Of a stretch of DNA of 15,624 nucleotides, positions 1-7,777 are shown piece after piece. Origin of the DNA: Planctomycetota bacterium (lineage in GTDB: Bacteria > Planctomycetota > Planctomycetia > Pirellulales > Pirellulaceae); assembly GCA_026692885.1 (NCBI GenBank), contig JAPLNJ010000334.1, forward strand, positions 1 through 15,624, read 5' to 3'. The notes under the pieces are model-generated. The model was given only the letters and a program-made list of their open reading frames with translations. It searched no databases and was not told the origin of the DNA. Within the stretch, counting starts at the first letter, position 1. Each line of letters starts with the position of its first letter. The position numbers and the translations under genes were made by a program.

Positions 1-451
1 GCGAGTCCAGAATACGGTACTCCACGCGGTAGCCGAGTTGCTCGAAATCAGCGACGATCTGGCGCACGTACGTGCCGCCGAAGTTCTGCGAAAGCCCGTC
101 CACGTTCTCAGCAATAAACAGCGTCGGACGGAGGCGGGAAACGGCCTCCTGCATGGCCAGGTAAAGCCGATTTCGGGAGTCGTGCTCGTCCTTGGGGCCA
201 GCTTTCGAAAAACCCTGGCACGGAAACCCTCCGAGCACCACGTCGATTCCATCGAGATTCGCAAGGTCGCCGCGAAATTCTTCCTCGGTCACCGATCGCA
301 GGAAAACGCGAGTATCCACGTTCCTGGCGTAACAATCGACGGCAACCGAATCATTGTCGCATGCGTAGACCAGATCGAAGCCCTGCTCCTTGAAGCCGAG
401 GTCCAGACCTCCGCAACCGCAGAACAGGCTCACCACACTCGGTATCGTCAT
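1..451 (-). CDS. dcm: DNA (cytosine-5-)-methyltransferase, N-terminal part (runs off window)
   Basis: Transfers a methyl group from S-adenosylmethionine to C5 of cytosine in duplex DNA. The 150 residues visible read MTIPSVVSLFCGCGGLDLGF at the N-terminus, which is motif I (SAM binding, residues 9-20). GGFPCQGFS at 74-82 is motif IV with catalytic Cys78, and AENVDGL at 114-120 is motif VI with the catalytic Glu. Motifs VIII-X and the target recognition domain lie beyond base 1. The ATG at 451 is the first possible start because an in-frame TGA lies four codons upstream. The start overlaps the end of a 26-codon frame by ATGA. No restriction endonuclease is seen inside the window, so it could be orphan or part of a restriction-modification system continuing to the left. 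The family assignment is very secure; the target sequence cannot be read. The gene symbol is generic. Confidence 0.95.
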   Translation of the reverse strand, partial: MTIPSVVSLFCGCGGLDLGFKEQGFDLVYACDNDSVAVDCYARNVDTRVFLRSVTEEEFRGDLANLDGIDVVLGGFPCQGFSKAGPKDEHDSRNRLYLAMQEAVSRLRPTLFIAENVDGLSQNFGGTYVRQIVADFEQLGYRVEYRILDS

Positions 452-528
452 TCTTCTGCCTCAGCGAGCAAACGTGCAACCCGAACCGTTCCTTCAACAT
501 CGGTTCGATGTTCCTTGTTGGCCTTCAT
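448..528 (-). CDS. possible 26-residue coupled leader ORF upstream of the methyltransferase
   Basis: A short frame begins at ATG 528 (MKANKEHRTDVEG...) and ends ...LLAEAEE. Its TGA overlaps the methyltransferase ATG in an ATGA arrangement, which commonly gives translational coupling. A weak GGGA lies upstream of its ATG. The peptide is rich in charged residues, has no membrane segment, and I recognise no family. The frame stays open upstream to about base 613 through palindromic sequence with no better start. It may be a real leader peptide, the remnant of a longer gene, or chance; the overlap is the only argument in favour. Confidence 0.25.
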   Translation of the reverse strand: MKANKEHRTDVEGTVRVARLLAEAEE

Positions 529-578
529 TGTGCGGTCCCAAAAGAAAAATGACGAGGCCGCGTCGTCCGGCCGAAGAC

Positions 579-590
579 GGGCTGAAGCCC
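579..590. repeat. short palindrome in the gap between methyltransferase and sialidase genes
   Basis: GGGCTGAAGCCC is a perfect 12-base palindrome in the gap at 529-656, set in GC-rich flanks that contain further self-complementary stretches. Such GGGCTNNAGCCC cores are typical of dispersed intergenic hairpins in planctomycetes (from general experience, not checked here). It could act as a weak terminator for the sialidase gene, whose stop codon is at 657-659, but no T-tract follows. Nothing else is visible in this gap. Confidence 0.4.
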
Positions 591-656
591 TGGCGTCCAC
601 CAGTCGCGGCCGGAAAAGTCACCCAGGAGCAGGAGCTCGACTTCAACACGCCCGCG

Positions 657-2246
657 TCAGTAGCTCAAGACACCCCACTTGGCCAGCGCGAGGACCTCGC
701 CGGCTTTGACCTTTTTCTGAAATGTGGTGCAGCTGTTGGCCGACGTGCCGAACAGGCGAAACTCCGGCTGGGCGACTTTCTCGAAGCCCTGCTGGGTCAA
801 CTGTTCGGACACGCTGTCTCGGTTGCGATCGGGCAGCGGGGTCACGACAAACACGATTCCCTCTCGGACGACTTCCACCGCGGTTCCGTTGATCGAGGCC
901 CGCACGAAGGTCCGTCCGTTCACCAGGGCCGGCAGGTTCTCGGCCTGGTAGTCGCGATCGGTGAATAACTTCGCGCCGTTGACGAACGTCGCGAGGCTGT
1001 CACCGGCTTTCAGGAGCTTCAGTTCAGCTGCCGCTCCTTTTAGCGGAAGCGCGCCATCGCTATGCGAGTTGAGCGGTTTGCTGACGGGAGGCTGACCCGC
1101 CCTCTGCGGATTCGTGCCCGTGGCCCGGTTGATCAGCACCCGCAGCTGTACCTTTCCCGACACGTCCTGGCCAGCCAGCACGTCGTCCTCCGTGAACACC
1201 GACAGGAGGATCTCCTTGTCGCCCGTTCGATCACGGTCGTAGATGATGAAGCTGCGACCGTCGTCCTGCTGGAAGCCGTCCGGGTAGGAAACGCCCGAAC
1301 GTTCGTCCAGTAGCAGTCCGCCTTGCCAGGTGTTGCCGTCGTCTTTCGAGAGGTAGGCGGTCAGGTGCGACCGACCGATTCGCTTGCCGAGGGGACCGTG
1401 CTTGACCAGCAACAGATTACCCGAGTGGAGACGACGCACGAAGAACCGCGCCGCCGGATGAGCCACCGTCGACGGCGTCACGTCGCTCCACGTCTGCCCC
1501 TCGTCGGTCGAGACGCTGTGCCCGATGCCGTAGCTGGTGCGGACCCACATCCACAGACTGTCGTCGCGCCGCGGGACAATCATCGGCTCGTCGCAGTTGC
1601 GGTCTTTATGTTCGGGGACGGTGGCCGTGCCCCGCAAGCACCAGCTCTGGCCCTGGTCCGTCGAGGCCATCACCCGGCAGCTTCCTGCCCTTTGCCAGAT
1701 GGCCGTCGGCAAGAGCCAGTCGCCCTGGCTAGTGACGGTCGGTTTGCACATCATGATCCCTTCGCAAATCAATCGCGGCCTTGACCAAGTGGGCTGCTCT
1801 GCGTTCGGATCCGCGGTCGTCATGGCGAACAGATAGGGCAGTCCTCCGCCGCGCTGCGCCCAGAAGAGCCACAGACGCCCTTGGGGGTCGAGCCAGGGGC
1901 AGGGATCAAAAGCGCGTACCGGCCCGTCGCAATCGGGGTCGATGACCAGTTTCAGATCGGACCACGTGCGACCGTCGTCGCCGCTGGTCACCAGCAGAAT
2001 GTAGTTGTGCTGGTCCTCGGTGACGCCGCCACCGTACCAGGTCGCCCAGAGCCGACCGTTCGGCGACCGCTCCAGGCTGGGAATCCCCTGAAACATGCGG
2101 ACCTTGTCGGCATACTCCGGCCCCGCCTGGAAATTGACCGGCGGTGGACTAGCGGCCGGATCCTGCGTCTCGCCGGCCCCCACGGAGCCACTGGCCAAGG
2201 ACGAGTACGTCAGCAGCAACAGCGTCAGGAAACGGAAACGAGTCAT
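657..2246 (-). CDS. secreted sialidase-fold (Asp-box, BNR-repeat) protein
   Basis: A 529-residue exported protein with a six-bladed sialidase-type propeller, probably a glycan-acting hydrolase or glycan-binding protein. The signal peptide is residues 1 to about 24 (MTRFRFLTLLLLTYSSLASG...AGE). Four Asp-boxes (SxDxGxxW) are visible: SGDDGRTW 88-95, STDQGQSW 195-202, STDEGQTW 246-253 and SKDDGNTW 300-307. The motif SYPDG at 320-324 and Glu220 (CDEP) fit sialidase-like proteins. Residues from about 400 to 529 form a separate C-terminal domain I cannot name. Start 2246 is supported by GGAG eight bases upstream. It begins 36 bases after the stop of the HzsA-related gene on the same strand, so the two are probably co-transcribed. 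Sialic acid as substrate is not proven: many planctomycete members of this fold lack characterised activity. Confidence 0.87.
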   Translation of the reverse strand: MTRFRFLTLLLLTYSSLASGSVGAGETQDPAASPPPVNFQAGPEYADKVRMFQGIPSLERSPNGRLWATWYGGGVTEDQHNYILLVTSGDDGRTWSDLKLVIDPDCDGPVRAFDPCPWLDPQGRLWLFWAQRGGGLPYLFAMTTADPNAEQPTWSRPRLICEGIMMCKPTVTSQGDWLLPTAIWQRAGSCRVMASTDQGQSWCLRGTATVPEHKDRNCDEPMIVPRRDDSLWMWVRTSYGIGHSVSTDEGQTWSDVTPSTVAHPAARFFVRRLHSGNLLLVKHGPLGKRIGRSHLTAYLSKDDGNTWQGGLLLDERSGVSYPDGFQQDDGRSFIIYDRDRTGDKEILLSVFTEDDVLAGQDVSGKVQLRVLINRATGTNPQRAGQPPVSKPLNSHSDGALPLKGAAAELKLLKAGDSLATFVNGAKLFTDRDYQAENLPALVNGRTFVRASINGTAVEVVREGIVFVVTPLPDRNRDSVSEQLTQQGFEKVAQPEFRLFGTSANSCTTFQKKVKAGEVLALAKWGVLSY

Positions 2247-2282
2247 CGTGCCTACTCCATGCGTTAGGACCGCGGGTCTGTC

Positions 2283-4808
2283 TCAGGGTGGCTGTGATAC
2301 CGCGTGCTGGAAGGTCGCCCAATAGGCCCGGTCGGCTGCATAGGTATCCACGGGCGTGCCGTCCGGTAACTCCTTTGGCAGCACGCCGAAATGCTGCAAT
2401 TCGCGGATGTAGAACCGATTCGGACGAAAGCCTGGCATGTCGAACCGTTTGTGCTGAGTCAAGCGTTGTGAGGCGTCTTGAATCGCCTCGAAGATCTCTC
2501 GATAGTCGGGATCGGTCTGGTCGGCAAAAACCGGTTGACCGCAGAGCTGCAGCCCGCCCGCCTGACGGCCCAGCGGGGCTCGCAGCAGCAGCGATTTCTC
2601 CGGCCGGTCAAGATTGCACAGCGCTTGATGAAGCGGCGCTTCACCCAATTGGAAGTAGGCCAGGTGCCGGATCAAGATGATGTCGTAGATGTCCGTCAAC
2701 AGCGGCTGCGGCGGTTCGCGTTTGCCGAACTGGAAATAGAAGGCGCCCGGCTTCGGGTTGCGGTACGGCGGTTTGGTCGCCTGGTGGCACGTGGCACAGC
2801 GCCGCCGCATGGTCGTCTCGGGAAAAGTCACCGGGTAGATGCCGCTGCCCAAGGCGCCGTAGGTTCCCGGGTAGACCGCGCCTGATTCGATCCACAGCCG
2901 AACCAGCGTCCGCTCGTGGGCCGACAGTTGGGCTTCATAGTGGCTGCCGTCGATTAACGTCATCAACCGGCTGGCCGAACTACCGATCGTACGCGGCGAC
3001 CGATTACCGGCACTGTTCCGGCCGTCGACGACCAGGCCGTGACTGAACATGGTCCAGTAGGCCGTCGTGAAATAGGGCGTCCGATCGCCCGACAGATCGA
3101 CCTGACCGTCACGCCGATCGGAATTATGGCACCGCACGCAGTGGCGGCCGAGAATCGGCTGGATGTCGCGGGGGAAGTCCAGAATGTCGGGGACGTCCTC
3201 GCAGGGGGCGAGCCGGCGGGGCTCTCGACGCAGGGCTGCCAGCGTGGCCGTCGGCCGTGCATGCGGGGCGCGGATCCGTTGCTCGTGGCAGCCGACGCAG
3301 GACGTCGTTTCGCCGGGCTGCACGGTCACAAAGCTCTGCATCCGTTTGACCGACAAGCCATGCTCGTCCAAGGCGACAAAGAACAGGGAGCGCAAGGCGG
3401 GCACCTCCAGGTACGCCGAGCCGTCGGCTTCGACCGGCACGGTGCCCAGGATGCGTTCGATCAAGAAGGTTCCGCCGACCGTCAGGGGCTCTTGACCGTT
3501 GGAGAAACACGCAGGACGCGGCAGTTGTTCTAACACCAGCAGCTGCTTGATCTCGCCGGGCCGCACGCCTTCCATATTCCGGCCGGCGTAGACATCGGAG
3601 AGCACCAGCCGACCCGTCGCTTGCTGCGGCGCGAAGCGGGACGGGAGGATCGGTTCGCGAGGCCGAGGACGGAGGGGCCGCGGCTCGTGACAGTCCCATC
3701 GCCCGCCCGGCTGTTCCGGCCGGTAGATGGTTTCCGTCTGGCCTTCGGCCGTGAGCAGGTGTAGTCCCGCCTTGTCGGCCACTAGGAAAAACTCGGCCGA
3801 AAGCGGATACGGGTCGCGGAAGTTGCGCGGGCTGATCGGGCGGGCCATCGACATGTCGTCGGGGCCGCGCCGCGGATCGACAATCGTCACGAGCCCCTCA
3901 TGTTCCGTCAGGCCGTGGCCTGGGGAGAACGAGGCCACCACCTGGCCGGTGCCGGGAATCGGCTTGGCATCGATCATCACGCCGCCCGGATGCTGATTGC
4001 CGAAGAAGACCATGACCTCCGTGCCGTCCGGATTGATGGTCCAGAGGTGGTGGTACAGCATCATGTGGCGGTCGACATACTCCCACCGCATGTAGAGCAT
4101 TCGCCCGTCGGGCAACATCCACGGCGTGTTCTCCTGCTCGGCGTTGTTCGACAGCATGCGGATGTTTTTCCCGTCGGCGTCACAGCGATAGAGCGTCGCC
4201 ACCTGGGTCCTCCAGCACGGCACAAAGCGATGGCAGCGGCTCGAGCAGAAGACGATGCCGTCGTCCGGCGTGTAGATGGGCTCGATGTCGTTGTCCGGGC
4301 CGTCGGTGAGTTGCCGGAGGTTCGCGCCGTCGCTGTCGATTTCGTACAGGTGATAGGTCGTCGTGCCGGCCCGGCGATAGGAGAACAGGATCCGCCGGCC
4401 AGCGTAGTGCACATTCGGATCGCGGACCCCACCTGCCGGATCGTCCAGCAGCACCTGGAGTTTGCCGGTCCGTAAATTCAGTCGGCACAGGCGTCCGCCA
4501 TGGCCGAAGGCGTAACGCATCTCGCCCTCTTTGAGGATGGCCGAATTGCTGTACGGCGAATCGTTTTCGCAGTAGTGGCCGAAGTTGCCGTACCAGTGGT
4601 CGCGGCCGGAGACCCGCTGGGCGAAGACGATTTCTTCGCAGTCGGCCAGCGGACCGTTCAACACCGCTGCCAGGATCGCGCCGGAAGCCGCACGTCCCGT
4701 CGTCGGCGCGACCTCGGCCGCCACAGCGCCAGCCCCCGTCGCGAAAATCATGGTTACGCAAACGCACCCGGCCTGTACTGAACTGCGAAGTTGTCGTCCG
4801 GCACTCAC
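2283..4808 (-). CDS. HzsA-related secreted protein: beta-propeller plus multiheme cytochrome c
   Basis: An 841-residue exported protein resembling the alpha subunit of hydrazine synthase in domain order; planctomycetes outside the anammox group carry many such HzsA-related proteins of unknown role. From this start: a signal peptide at 1 to about 31 (ending GAVAAE); a TolB-like propeller at about 55-370, with repeated blades such as DGANLRQLTDGPDND; a middle domain at about 400-500 (AGRNMEGVRPGEIKQL); then heme c motifs CVGCH 504-508, CVRCH 557-561 and CATCH 671-675. A typical cytochrome-linked tail, LDRPEKSLLLRAPL, follows. I chose GTG 4808, not ATG 4991, because GGAGG lies eight bases upstream and the signal peptide then sits at the N-terminus. 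The extra 61 codons of the longer frame would run into a palindromic repeat. Likely periplasmic redox or binding protein; hydrazine synthesis is not implied. The sialidase-like gene follows after 36 bases. Confidence 0.85.
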   Translation of the reverse strand: MSAGRQLRSSVQAGCVCVTMIFATGAGAVAAEVAPTTGRAASGAILAAVLNGPLADCEEIVFAQRVSGRDHWYGNFGHYCENDSPYSNSAILKEGEMRYAFGHGGRLCRLNLRTGKLQVLLDDPAGGVRDPNVHYAGRRILFSYRRAGTTTYHLYEIDSDGANLRQLTDGPDNDIEPIYTPDDGIVFCSSRCHRFVPCWRTQVATLYRCDADGKNIRMLSNNAEQENTPWMLPDGRMLYMRWEYVDRHMMLYHHLWTINPDGTEVMVFFGNQHPGGVMIDAKPIPGTGQVVASFSPGHGLTEHEGLVTIVDPRRGPDDMSMARPISPRNFRDPYPLSAEFFLVADKAGLHLLTAEGQTETIYRPEQPGGRWDCHEPRPLRPRPREPILPSRFAPQQATGRLVLSDVYAGRNMEGVRPGEIKQLLVLEQLPRPACFSNGQEPLTVGGTFLIERILGTVPVEADGSAYLEVPALRSLFFVALDEHGLSVKRMQSFVTVQPGETTSCVGCHEQRIRAPHARPTATLAALRREPRRLAPCEDVPDILDFPRDIQPILGRHCVRCHNSDRRDGQVDLSGDRTPYFTTAYWTMFSHGLVVDGRNSAGNRSPRTIGSSASRLMTLIDGSHYEAQLSAHERTLVRLWIESGAVYPGTYGALGSGIYPVTFPETTMRRRCATCHQATKPPYRNPKPGAFYFQFGKREPPQPLLTDIYDIILIRHLAYFQLGEAPLHQALCNLDRPEKSLLLRAPLGRQAGGLQLCGQPVFADQTDPDYREIFEAIQDASQRLTQHKRFDMPGFRPNRFYIRELQHFGVLPKELPDGTPVDTYAADRAYWATFQHAVSQPP

Positions 4809-4816
4809 AAGGGTTT

Positions 4817-4821
4817 CCTCC
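4817..4821 (-). promoter_or_regulatory. ribosome binding site deciding the GTG start of the HzsA-related gene
   Basis: GGAGG on the minus strand, eight bases before GTG 4808-4806. No comparable signal was noted for ATG 4991, which lies inside the palindromic element at 4924-5040. Confidence 0.7.
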
Positions 4822-4923
4822 GCGGCTGATCGACTCTTCCCGGATTTCGCGGTCGTAAAGAAATAACGTAGCGAATCGGTCCTACGGTCAATCTGCGAAC
4901 TTATTCTTCTGCAGCCACTTAGA

Positions 4924-5040
4924 ACCGGCGCATCAATAACTGTCGGGTTTTCAAAGTAGTCATCACGCTCCGCGTGATGACATGTCGTCACGGCGGAGCG
5001 TGACGACTACTACACTTGCGACACTTATTGATGCGCCGGT
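4924..5040. repeat. MITE-like palindromic element with 16-bp perfect terminal inverted repeats
   Basis: The ends are ACCGGCGCATCAATAA (4924-4939) and its exact complement at 5025-5040; the match continues to 22 of 23 bases or so (TGTCG after one mismatch). Inside are two further hairpins, TCATCACG/CGTGATGA at about 4960-4980 and GTCGTCACG/CGTGACGAC at 4984-5007. These are also largely complementary to each other, so either two small hairpins or one long one can form. No transposase is encoded and no clear target duplication flanks it. It lies eight bases past the hypD stop codon and could end hypD transcription or stabilise its 3' end. Confidence 0.75.
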
Positions 5041-5048
5041 CCTTGGCG

Positions 5049-7409
5049 CTAGAACGCCGCATGTTCCGTGCGGGCGATGATCTCTTCCTGCAACTCCCGC
5101 GAGAGGTCGCAGAAGTAATCGCTGTAGCCAGCCACGCGGACGATCAGGTCGCGGTGGGTGGACGGCTCGGCCTGGGCTTTGCGCAGCGTCTCGGCCGTGA
5201 TCACATTGAACTGCACGTGGTGGCCGTCCAGTTTGAAATAGCCTCGCACCAGATGCGTCAGCATGTCGATGCCGTGCTCGTGCTCCAACAGTGTCGGCGT
5301 GAACTTCATGTTCAACAACGTGCCGCCCGTCTTGAGGTGGTCCATGCGCGCGGCCGACTTGAAGACCGCGGTGGGTCCGCGCCGGTCCGCGCCCTGCACC
5401 GGCGAAATGCCTTCGGACAACGGCACGCCCGCATGGCGGCCATCGGGCATCGCGCCCGTGACCGAGCCGAAATAGACGTGGCACGTGGTAGGCAGCATTT
5501 CGATCTGGTAGTGTCCACCCTTGGTATTCGGGCGCCCGTCCACCTCCTGGAAACAGGCGTTGAACGCTTGGACCATCAGGTCGTCCGCGTACGGATCGTC
5601 GTTGCCGTATTTCGACGTCTTGTGCAGCAGGCGCTGACGCAGCGGCTCCTGCTCCGCGAAATTCGCGTCGAGCACAGCCACCAGCTCCGGCAGACTCAGG
5701 GACGGATCGTCGAACGCGACCTGCTTGATGGCCGACAGGCTATCGGCCAGGCTGCCGATGCCGACGAACTGGATGAAGGTGTGGTTGTAGCGCGCGCCGC
5801 CGGCGTTGTAGTCCCGGCCCGTCCGGATGCAGTCGTCGGTGAGCACCGACAGGAACGGCGCGGGCATCAGGCGGGCGTACATCTGCTCGATGATCTGGTT
5901 GCCGCGAATCTTGAGTTCGACGAAGTGGTGCAACTGCTGACGGAACGCAGCGAACAAGGCCTCGAAACTCTGCCAGCTGGCGGCCGTTCCCGTCTGCGGC
6001 CCCAACTGCTTTCCCGTCCGGGGATCGACGCCGTCGTGCAGCGTGAGCTCCAGCACCTTGACCAGGTTAAAGTAGCCGGTCAGGATGTAGGCCTCCTTGC
6101 CGAACGCGCCGGTCTCGACGCAACCGCTGCAACCGCCAGCCCGCGCGTCCTCCAACGACTTACCCTGCCGGATCTGCTCTTCGATCACTGCATCCGCGTT
6201 GAAAATGGAGGGGAATCCGTAACCCTGGCGAACGACTCGCAAGGTGTGCTTGAGCACTGCGTCGGGCGTCTTGCGGGACAGTTGCAGATTGCTGCTTGGC
6301 TGGAGCAAGTGCAGCTGGTCGACGATGTCCAGCAGCAGGTGGGTCAGTTCGTTGGAGCCGTCCGAGCCATCCGGCAACAGGCCCGCGAGATTGATATTCG
6401 CGAAGTCGGTGTACGTCCCGCTCTCCGCCGCCGTGACTCCGACTTTGGGCGGTGCCGGGTGGTTGTTGAACTTGACGAAGAAAGTCTCCAGCAACTCCCG
6501 GGCCAGCTCCAGCGTGAGCGTGCCGTCCGCCAAACCTTGGCGGTAGAACGGCAGCAGATGCTGGTCGAGATGGCCGGGGCTGAACGAATCCCAGCCGTTC
6601 AATTCCGTGATCACGGCCAAGTGGCAGAACCAGTAGGCCTGCAGCGCTTCGTGGAAATCGCGTGGGGCCTGGGCCGGCACGTGTCGGCAGACGTCGGCGA
6701 TCTTGAGCAGTTCGGCCTTGCGCAACGGCTCCGTCTCGCGTGCCGCCCGGTCCTGAGCTAGTTTCGCATGCCGCTCGGCGAACACGATCACGGCCTCGCA
6801 GGCCAGGTCCATCGCCAGCAGTTGCTCGCGTTTGGCGTAGGCTTCCGCATCACCAAGGTAATCCAGACGCTCGATCGCGTCGGCAATTCTCCGCTGGAAT
6901 TGCCGCAGGCCGGTGCGGTAGATCTTGTCGTCCAGAACCGTGTGGCCCGGCGCCCGCTGCTCCATGAACTCGGTGAACAGACCCGCTTCGTAGGCTGCGA
7001 TCCACTCCTCGGACATGGCCTGGAAGATCTTGTCCCGCATACTGCGGTCGCGCCAGTAGGGAACGACCAGCGTTTCATAGATCCGGATGGTCTCGTCGGA
7101 TACGGCGTAGCTGGTCTTGGGGCGTGAGTTGAGGATTCGCAGGTCCTCGACACTGTGGCAAGTCAATTCCGGATACGTCGGCACCGCCTTCGGTCGCGGC
7201 CCGCGTTCGCCCACGATCAATTCGTCGTCGCCCAGATAAATGGTCTTCCGCTCGCAGAGGTACAGAAACGAGCGAGCCCGCGTTACCGGGATCGAGTACT
7301 TGCCGTCGTGAGCCTGGTAGAACTGGGTCAGCAGTTGAGCCCGTTCGTGCGAAATCGAGGGGCCGGTTTCCAGGCTGGTCTGTCGGAGTCGTGCGGTACG
7401 CTGGTCCAT
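5049..7409 (-). CDS. hypD: glycyl radical enzyme, trans-4-hydroxy-L-proline dehydratase (HypD) type
   Basis: A 786-residue member of the pyruvate formate-lyase superfamily. HypD removes water from trans-4-hydroxy-L-proline to give pyrroline-5-carboxylate in anaerobic cytoplasm. The thiyl-radical loop GCSGCVETG is at 426-434 (Cys430, Glu432) and the glycyl radical loop RVAGYSDYF at 758-766 (Gly761). Numbering of the Clostridioides difficile enzyme, as I recall it (F152, H160, D278, S334, F340, C434, E436, Y450, T645, G765), maps here with a constant offset of four: F148, H156, D274, S330, F336, C430, E432, Y446, T641, G761. That set separates HypD from choline lyase, glycerol dehydratase and PflB. 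Start ATG 7409 is the longest option, with no strong ribosome binding site. The radical SAM activase it needs is not in this window. The MITE-like element follows directly. Confidence 0.88.
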   Translation of the reverse strand: MDQRTARLRQTSLETGPSISHERAQLLTQFYQAHDGKYSIPVTRARSFLYLCERKTIYLGDDELIVGERGPRPKAVPTYPELTCHSVEDLRILNSRPKTSYAVSDETIRIYETLVVPYWRDRSMRDKIFQAMSEEWIAAYEAGLFTEFMEQRAPGHTVLDDKIYRTGLRQFQRRIADAIERLDYLGDAEAYAKREQLLAMDLACEAVIVFAERHAKLAQDRAARETEPLRKAELLKIADVCRHVPAQAPRDFHEALQAYWFCHLAVITELNGWDSFSPGHLDQHLLPFYRQGLADGTLTLELARELLETFFVKFNNHPAPPKVGVTAAESGTYTDFANINLAGLLPDGSDGSNELTHLLLDIVDQLHLLQPSSNLQLSRKTPDAVLKHTLRVVRQGYGFPSIFNADAVIEEQIRQGKSLEDARAGGCSGCVETGAFGKEAYILTGYFNLVKVLELTLHDGVDPRTGKQLGPQTGTAASWQSFEALFAAFRQQLHHFVELKIRGNQIIEQMYARLMPAPFLSVLTDDCIRTGRDYNAGGARYNHTFIQFVGIGSLADSLSAIKQVAFDDPSLSLPELVAVLDANFAEQEPLRQRLLHKTSKYGNDDPYADDLMVQAFNACFQEVDGRPNTKGGHYQIEMLPTTCHVYFGSVTGAMPDGRHAGVPLSEGISPVQGADRRGPTAVFKSAARMDHLKTGGTLLNMKFTPTLLEHEHGIDMLTHLVRGYFKLDGHHVQFNVITAETLRKAQAEPSTHRDLIVRVAGYSDYFCDLSRELQEEIIARTEHAAF

Positions 7410-7563
7410 GACGGTAGCTGCTGGCAGAAAGAAGTGTTGTTGGGAATCGTCATCCGTTAGCCGTTACAGTGTGCCCGGACTGGGCCGCCTGTCAAGGTGA
7501 CCTGGAGTGCTATGGGCCTTGATCGTAACATTGCGAACTGCTGTCATCGCCGACAACAATGTG

Positions 7564-7638
7564 GGTGGCTGGTGGCTGAGCCTAAGCGAAGCCCCAGTCC
7601 ACTGCTGGGGCTTCGCTTAGGCTCAGCCACCAGCCACC
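7564..7638. repeat. perfect 34-bp stem hairpin, 7-base loop
   Basis: The left arm 7564-7597 and the right arm 7605-7638 are exact complements; the loop is TCCACTG. The left arm begins with a tandem GGTGGCTGGTGGCT. There is no T-tract on either side, so a classical intrinsic terminator is unlikely, but the stem would be very stable in RNA. Perfect pairing over 34 bases implies recent origin or active homogenisation. It resembles the dispersed hairpin repeats (cores like CTTCGCTTAGGCTCAGCC) common in planctomycete genomes; this is recollection, not a search result. Confidence 0.9.
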
Positions 7639-7714
7639 TCGCTGCTAGCGTTTTGCGCAAAGTTCCGATCAATGCCTTCCTGGTGGTTGCTGTCTGGGCC
7701 ACTTGGCATCGCGG

Positions 7715-7720
7715 TATAAT
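7715..7720 (+). promoter_or_regulatory. candidate -10 box for the MFS transporter gene
   Basis: A perfect TATAAT lies about 60 bases before the first recognisable transporter codons, in otherwise GC-rich DNA. No convincing -35 hexamer is found 16-18 bases upstream (the nearest resemblance, TTGCTG, is spaced 22 bases away). It may be a remnant of the promoter of the now damaged gene. Confidence 0.3.
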
Positions 7721-7777
7721 CCCGCAATCGGGCGTGTTGGACCGCCGCGCGCCCTAATCCCACAAGGTACCTACCCC

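Larger units (their letters stand above)
7410..7777. other. divergent intergenic gap between hypD and the MFS pseudogene
   Basis: About 370 bases with no credible gene. It holds the 34-bp-stem hairpin at 7564-7638 and a TATAAT at 7715-7720. On the minus strand a TTGACA is present at 7490-7495 (read as TGTCAA on plus), but I see no well-spaced -10 for it, so the hypD promoter is unassigned. Confidence 0.6.

Noticed and set aside
38..968. Plus-strand open frames over the methyltransferase and sialidase 3' end
   Set aside because: The minus strand encodes clear methyltransferase motifs and Asp-box protein; the plus frames are shadows.
2283..4808. True hydrazine synthase (anammox) alpha subunit
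   Set aside because: No beta/gamma subunits are adjacent, the recalled Tyr heme ligand is absent, and HzsA-related proteins are widespread in non-anammox planctomycetes.
5016..6761. 581-codon open frame on the plus strand opposite hypD
   Set aside because: It is the complement-strand shadow of a strongly identified enzyme; the translation is low-complexity and matches no family.
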